NCBI GenBank assembly: GCA_032871835.1
Contig: CM065297.1
Span: 95,129,052-95,193,051, forward strand
Source of the DNA: Dipteronia dyeriana
Lineage: Eukaryota > Streptophyta > Magnoliopsida > Sapindales > Sapindaceae
DNA: 64,000 nucleotides
Direction of reading: 5' to 3'
In this document: positions 58,045 to 64,000 of the stretch, in pieces
Layout of the letters: each line of letters begins with the position of its first letter
How positions within the stretch are numbered: the stretch's first letter is position 1
Position numbers and translations under genes: made by a program
Notes under the pieces: generated by a model
Databases searched by the model: none
What the model saw: the letters and a program-made list of their open reading frames with translations, nothing else
Told to the model about the DNA's origin: nothing

Positions 58045-58049
58045 CCTTT

Positions 58050-58488
58050 CAATATCAAACTCCTATGGCAACTGAAAAATCTAGGGTTTGACAGTACCAA
58101 GTCTAAAAAATGGTTACTTCTTCCTTTACTCCTTTATTTTCTTTTCACTACAATATTCTTTGATCTTTTTATATGACATACAGATACATGTACATATAAC
58201 ACTTCAATCTTTATCACTTTTTTTTCTATAATTTTTATTTATTGTATTTTTTGGATGAGTTTGTGATGTTAATGAGGAAGAATGATAGGGAAACAGAAGT
58301 AGATGGCGAAAAAGATGAGTTTTAGGGGTTTATTCTAAGTTCTGAGTTTGGATGTTTGTTCCGGAATTGGATTAAGAAGATGAATAAATTGTTTTTAAAA
58401 TATTTTAATTAATCTTATATTTAATCAATGATGAACAAATAAAATTGAATCATATGAAATTAAACATAAGATGTATTTGTATTTATAT
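58050..58488. other. AT-rich intergenic stretch
   Basis: No gene or repeat is recognisable; the longest frames are short and biased. Confidence 0.4.
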
Positions 58489-58490
58489 TA

Positions 58491-58660
58491 AGAGTAATGC
58501 TACTTTGCCTAAATTTGGTGTCCAAATGATGTGGCAACAATTTAGTCCATTCATTTAAATTTGATTGGATTTGCATGTATTAAATACATGGACTAGATTG
58601 TTGCCACATCATTTGGGTACCAGATTTGGAAACCAAATTTAGGTAAAGTAACATTACTCT
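58491..58660. mobile_element. MITE with near-complete foldback
   Basis: The ends agagtaatgctactttgcct and the complement of taaagtaacattactct pair over about 70 bp on each side, including atgatgtggcaacaat / attgttgccacatcat. It is 170 bp and flanked by TA on both sides, so a TA-targeting (Tc1/mariner-type) or similar superfamily is likely. The flank could also be read as TTA-like (Harbinger type), so the superfamily is tentative. Confidence 0.8.
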
Positions 58661-58685
58661 TATGTTAATTTAATAGAGAAAATTT

Positions 58686-59445
58686 AGGGGTCATTTATTT
58701 TTTCCACTAAAAACTTAATGGGTGTGAATCATAATTATTAAGTTGTTTTGTTTATTTTTTTAAGTGGTCAAACAACTTAAAAATACTAAAAATTAACTTA
58801 AAATAAAAAGTAAAAAATCTTGACTTTTCACTTTAATTGTAAATCACTGAATTACATTAAATGCAATCCAAAATCTCTTCTTCTGATACTATCCCCATAT
58901 AACATATTTTCAATTTCATCATAATTATATATGGTATAAAAATCTTAATTTTAATATATTCCTTATTTTAAATAGCTTTAAAAATAAAAAATAATCCTAA
59001 TTAATCACTTCTTATATTGGTGCTTAATATCAATACTTTATTATGATATTATGGTGATGCATTTATATATTATTATTTTTTAAGTATTTTGTATGAGTTT
59101 TCCTGCTGTCATTTTTATTTTTTGGAAACAGAAAAACTTTTCTTTTCTTCGTAAAAATGAAGTATGTTTGTAATTGAAGAAGAAAATCATGATCATATGT
59201 GTTCATATATATAATTATTATTTTTGGATTGTTTTTATTCCATATTATATGTACAATTGTTTAACATGGGTATAAATGTAAAATTACTTATTTTCAGGCA
59301 ATTTTACTTTTAAACAACAAGCATGTTGATAATACATTCAGACGTGAGAAAAAAAAATCAAACATGTCATTCAAGTTCAGATTTCAGTCTTTTAAGAAAT
59401 TCAGAACTGTTCAGTCTTCGAACGAAAAAACAAATGACCTCTTAA
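58686..59445. mobile_element. Probable hAT-like MITE
   Basis: The left end taggggtcatttattttttc pairs with the right end gaaaaaacaaatgacctctt. The right portion (cattcaagttcagatttcag ... attcagaact) has a relative at 50430-50565. No clear 8-bp target duplication is visible, and the boundaries are approximate. Confidence 0.5.
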
Positions 59446-60262
59446 GTCTTTAAAACGATTCATTAAATTAGATAGCATATTCAATCATAATCATTTTGTA
59501 AAAGTAACTCTCACATACTTATTAAAATTATCGTCAAATCAATCAGATTCTCAAATAATCACTTTTGAAAATTTTACCAAATATTTTTTTTATGTCAAAA
59601 ATTATTAAATAATCAGATTTTAACTTCTTAAAAGAAATATGATACATGGTCTTAGTTTCATCAACAAATTTTCTACTTCCAAATCAATTGGGACATGACA
59701 TAAACATTACTTCTCTACCACTATCACAAACAAAAAATAGATCTTCAACAAGAAAACCTCAAATCTTAGTGATTTTATGGATAGAAACAATTAATAAGAA
59801 ATTGAGAGAGTTGAATCACATGATGAGAGAGAAAACAAAAAGGAAAAAAGAGTGATTTTGTGGAATGAAGACATAGAAGAGAAAAATAGAGGAAAGAGAA
59901 GGAACACCGATAGAATTAAGGATAATAATAAAATTAATTAAATGATATTTTTGGTATTAAGTGAGGTTTATTTACGAATTATATATTTTTTAAATGTATT
60001 GGGTGTGATTACGAAAGAAATATATGTATATATTATTTTTAAGGGATGCCATATTGCCACTCTTAACCTAATGCTTTGTAATTTCCATAGCTAGACATAC
60101 CCAACTCTTTCTTTTAGCTGTTTGAACGTGGCCTTTCAAACATGGATTTTTAAAGATATACAAGTAGCCAATTTCAATCAAAATCAATAATATTCTTGTA
60201 CTTGTAAGTTTTGGACTCAGAAATGTTTTTTTTTTTTGAGTAGGTACATGCTAATAAAGTCT

Positions 60263-60266
<4 letters not shown>
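59446..60266. other. AT-rich intergenic stretch
   Basis: A short Lys/Arg-rich frame at 59646-59855 has no recognisable motif and no codon-usage support. Nothing else is seen. Confidence 0.4.

Positions 60267-60325
<59 letters not shown>
60267..60325. repeat. Compound microsatellite (AT)n(AG)n
   Basis: About 32 bp of AT repeat run directly into about 26 bp of AG repeat. Confidence 0.97.
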
Positions 60326-60329
60326 ACTT

Positions 60330-62650
60330 TAAAAGTAGTCAAAAAAAATTAATGGGTTTATTGTTTTTACTCAAGATTAACATTTTTATTGTTTCTATCC
60401 AAATTTTCACTATTGAGACAAAATTGCCCTTCAGTAAAATATGAATTAAAAAAAACAAAAAAAAATGATAATTAAATTCAATTAATAAACAAATGAAAAA
60501 AAAAACATGAAAAGATCGACACTTTTTAAAAGCCAATTGTTTCAGTGTCTGAAACAAACCATAAAGAGAAACCAGAGTCCACAAGATCCGTCGACGAACA
60601 TCCGATGACGATGAAAGCCACCAAGACCCTGAAGACACGACGGTGAAGATGAAGGGAAGAGCAAGAACTGACTCGACCTCGATAGAGAGACGACAGAGAG
60701 ATGGTCCCGACCTAAAGACCAGCGACTGTGACCACCGAAGAGAGAGAAGAGGCGATCGACTTTGATTCCAGTCATCGGCGTGTTCCACGGCGGCGTGGAA
60801 GAAACAAAAAGGTGTGTACTTCCTTTTTACATTTGATTCTAAGGTTTCTTTTAATTTGTATTTTTGGTTACATTTGTGCATTTAAGATGGAGTTAATTTT
60901 GATTTTGAATTCGATTTCAAAATTGATTTTGATTTGGATTTAGATTTAGATTTGAGTTGATTTTGATTTATATACACCAACCCGTGTAAATATTTCAATT
61001 AATTCAATATTACGTTTTGCTTTCTTTTTTCAATTGAGTGTTATCGTTTGAGGTTTTGTGTTGCTTTGGTTGGTTGAATTTCGTTAATTGTTGTCGACCA
61101 TAATTCTGATGTTGTGCACTGTTAGGCTGTGGAGAAAGTCCATCCATTAATTCTTAAGAAACGGATGTTAATAATTTTTTAATATGGCTTTGGATTTGTC
61201 TTTGTCATGGGGATAACTGTGAATTTGTGTTTGCTTTTCAATATCTTCATTAATTATTGGGATAACTGTGTATTTGTCTTTGTTACATTATTTCAATATG
61301 CATTGTTATTCATTTTGACAGATTTCATGTTTTGTGCTGAAGTCATTGAATTTGAATTTATACTCCATAGTTATTTATTATGTGATTTTAATACTTAGTA
61401 CCTCTAGTTTGATGCTACCAATTACTCCCCAGAAGGCTTGTTTGAGTGGATTGTGAAATGAACAACCCTGGACAGATTTTCATTTTCTAATACTTGTGCC
61501 TTGATTGGTTTGGTTTTCATTTTCAGCATCATCTTGGTTTTGTTTAGGCACAAGCACATCGTCTTCTCCAACTTCGGCGACATCTTCTGGTAAGCATGCT
61601 TTGTTTGTTTTCTATTTTATCTAGTTTTGTTACATGAATTATACTCTGGTAGCATTATCTGCTTGTCTAAATCAAGAGCGCTCTATACCACCAATATAAT
61701 ACACTAAAAGAAAGTCAATTGTAGATAGGATGAGGTAGAATCCAGACCATATGACATTTATTTTGGTATAATGAATTATATAGGATACATGCATAAACAA
61801 GTATATACAGTGTATTTAGCAGATATTGCTGTTTTTTTTTCAATTTAATAATTCGTTTCAGATGATAAGTCTGAAACGAATGTGAAACGAATTATTTAAC
61901 TAAATGGATGTTTGGATGATGTAATGAACAACTGGTGGTGGTTGTTAACTATGTATAGGAGTGCATATGTTTCATGAAACTGAGTTTAGGATCTAAATAA
62001 TTTTAGAAGATTTCAGTCGATACATGTCAATTGGGAATGAGCAGAGTGATGTTGATTTTGAACTATAGATTTATTCTTAGAAAGTTAGAATATTTATTTG
62101 AATGTGATGAATGGAGAACTCTCTCAACTAGTAGAGCACTAGATTATGGTGTAAGTAAGTCGGTACTTGATACAATGTTTTTTTTCTTGATGCAATTTGA
62201 CAGCCAGATATTTGGTAGAGCAGTTTCCAAAAGCAGCATTATTACAAGATTTAATGGTCTCAACCTCTCAACTTTTTTCCATGATATGTCCGAATACCTC
62301 TCAATCTTTTTCCATGATATGTTCTTTTTTTTCACAATTGATTGTTTCATTGCTTTTTTTGGCGACTAATTGTTCGTTGCTTCTTTTTCTTCTCACAGGT
62401 GGATATCCGTACCATTGGTGTTTTTGATAACTGGTTGTTTCATGGTTACCCTGTGTAGCTGATTGTTTTGTCTGTTTTTGTTGTTGGTTGTTGTTTTTTG
62501 TTGGTCTTGTTGTCGTGAGACTGCCCTATTTTTTACCCTGTGTTGTTGGGGCTTCTGGTTGCTTTGTGGTGGCAACTTGGGTGTTTGTTTTTAAGATAGT
62601 CTGATGTGGTGTTTGGTCTTTGGCTCTTAAATAAATTTACAGTTTTTTTT
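60330..62650 (+). other. Weakly gene-like stretch, identity unknown
   Basis: At 60400-60435 a phrase resembling ttgagacaaaattgccctt recalls plant MULE termini. At 60560-60810 the plus strand is purine-rich and GC-richer than its surroundings, ending aacaaaaag|gtgtgtac, a possible donor. At 61555-61590 a short piece (tctccaacttcggcgacatc) is framed by tttag and gtaagc. These look like short exons of a plant transcript or of a transposon leader. The long minus-strand frame at 60339-60881 shows no domain. Confidence 0.25.
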
Positions 62651-62719
62651 AATATTGATAATGATAGACTTTGGAAGCAACTGGAATGTTAAAATATTGT
62701 TCCAGTCAATGAGTTGTTG

Positions 62720-63015
62720 TAAACTGGTGTGTTTTAATGATGTGAAATTGTGTGTTATGACTGGTGTGTTTAATTGGGTATGAACTGGTGTGTTTAATGG
62801 GTTATGATTGGTGTATTTAATTGGGGTATGAACTGATATGTTTAATTATTGTGGACGAGTGTGTTTAATGGGTTATAACTGGTGCTATGACTGGTACGTT
62901 TAATTTGGTATGACTGATGCGTTTAATTGTTGTGAACAGGTGTGCTTAATGGGTTATGACTGGTGTGTTTAATTGTTTAGCAATGACGTGTTTTTTAGTG
63001 TGTTTAATTGTTTAA
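62720..63015. repeat. Minisatellite, about 20-27 bp unit
   Basis: Variants of gaactggtgtgtttaattgg recur about ten times with unit lengths of 20-27 bp and alternating tatgact/tatgaact forms. Divergence between units is high. Confidence 0.85.
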
Positions 63016-64000
63016 CAACTAAGACATGAACATGAATTACTACTTTTTCTGGTGCATTTGTGAATTACAAGTTGTGATGACATTTGTTGTTCTATTTTTT
63101 TATAATTTCCAATTAAACAATTAAAGTTAATTGGAAAGAAATCTAATGAACCCATATGCTGATATACCGACCCACATGCTGATGAAGTTGATATTATTTT
63201 TCTCTTAAAATAGAAAACAATTCACTTGCGTATCTCAACCATGTGGTGTTGAATTGGTGGAAAGAATTGATGAGAATCAGGATGAGTGTGTTCTTTAGCC
63301 AATTTGTGTAGTGTCTTAAAGAGACCATTCAGTCTTGTAGATAAAAAATACTCAGATTTGTGAAGCATTGACAATTATTAAATTAAGTTTTTATTTGTAA
63401 CTACGCAAACCAAATCTTTCGTAACAGGTTGTTGGTTGAACATTGACAATTATGAAACTAATTTTTCGTTTTTTCAATGAATAGAAGAAGGGTCGGAAGC
63501 ACGAACCCCTAGAAAAGGAGATCGTCTGTCCAACCTCAAAGCCGGTATACAATTAGTGGGCAGAACAGAACCGATAAATAGGTGAATGTTCGGAAGGAGT
63601 GATTTAGTGTAGAAAATTCAAACCGATGGGGTGATTTAGTGACTATGCCTAAATATATTCCATTAATGTTGAGTATTGTAATTTTTACATTTCAATTTGT
63701 CACCAGTATTTTTTTTCTACAAATTAATGCAGGGTTTTTATTATTTAGACATTATGATCATATCATATAATGTCTATATCATATAATGTTTAGGATTATA
63801 ATGGTGTTGTTGCCTCAATTTCAATACATGAAAAATCTTTCAATAGAATTTTGTCATGTGTTAATTTGTTTTTTTTCCTTGATGGAGTTGCAACAAATCT
63901 GGTAATTTTGGTGGATGGTGGCAGATTATTAACACACCAAAATTTTCCATTTTTAACACACCAAATCTTTTAACAAATGACCTGCTTCATACAAAATGCA
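63016..64000. other. AT-rich stretch at the window edge
   Basis: No gene is supported. The piece 63480-63600 (agaagaagggtcggaagcac) is GC-richer and could be a short exon. Two close copies of aacacaccaaa near 63929 and 63954 may belong to an element end beyond the window. Confidence 0.3.

Noticed and set aside
60339..60881. A 180-codon minus-strand frame, the longest unassigned one.
   Set aside because: No domain or conserved motif; composition tracks the underlying purine-rich plus strand, and the opposite strand has better exon-like signals.

Overview
This window is plant nuclear DNA, most likely from a eudicot. It is AT-rich and made almost entirely of mobile elements and repeats. The evidence is Ty1/copia and Ty3/gypsy LTR retrotransposons with plant-type primer-binding sites, a Mutator-like element (MULE) carrying a DUF1985/Ulp1-protease gene, a plant LINE, and hAT-, CACTA- and MITE-type sequences. 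I found no intact host gene, no rRNA or tRNA gene, and nothing bacterial. Every recognisable coding region carries stops or frameshifts, so all are called pseudogenes.

Layout. 1-2160: 3' end of a Ty1/copia element (RNase H, then 3' LTR), apparently nested in an opposite-strand LTR element (2161-4246; leader, PBS and 5' LTR visible). 4247-17690: about 13 kb of degenerate AT-rich repeat blocks arranged as a giant imperfect inverted repeat. The left arm contains two direct copies of a papain-like cysteine-protease gene fragment. 17690-24230: tandem duplications, a 5'-truncated LINE with target-site duplication, a hAT remnant, a 1.6 kb insertion with a GC-rich minisatellite, a foldback hairpin and a 1.5 kb solo-LTR-like block. 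24231-32984: a full-length MULE with perfect 9-bp target duplication, holding an Ulp1-like gene (+) and a transposase gene (-) that converge; a hAT MITE sits inside one Ulp1 exon.

32985-41645: intergenic DNA with a deletion derivative of the same MULE family (34114-35281), a second MULE-type element (37288-38421), hAT-like remnants and a CACTA-like end. 41646-50259: a Ty3/gypsy Tat-type element that keeps gag and protease, lacks reverse transcriptase and most of integrase, and carries a spliced antisense gene. 51017-52540: a third member of the first MULE family with perfect 9-bp target duplication. 52763-58044: a structurally complete but decayed chromovirus (minus strand) with both LTRs. 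58045-64000: MITEs, microsatellites, a minisatellite and a weakly gene-like stretch.

How the parts relate. The MULE at 24231-32984 is the likely parental type for the two internally deleted relatives, which share its termini and its AT-rich subterminal motif arrays. The Tat element would have depended on enzymes supplied in trans. The inverted-repeat array is the least explained structure: it could form a very long hairpin transcript, and its unit matches no element type I recognise.
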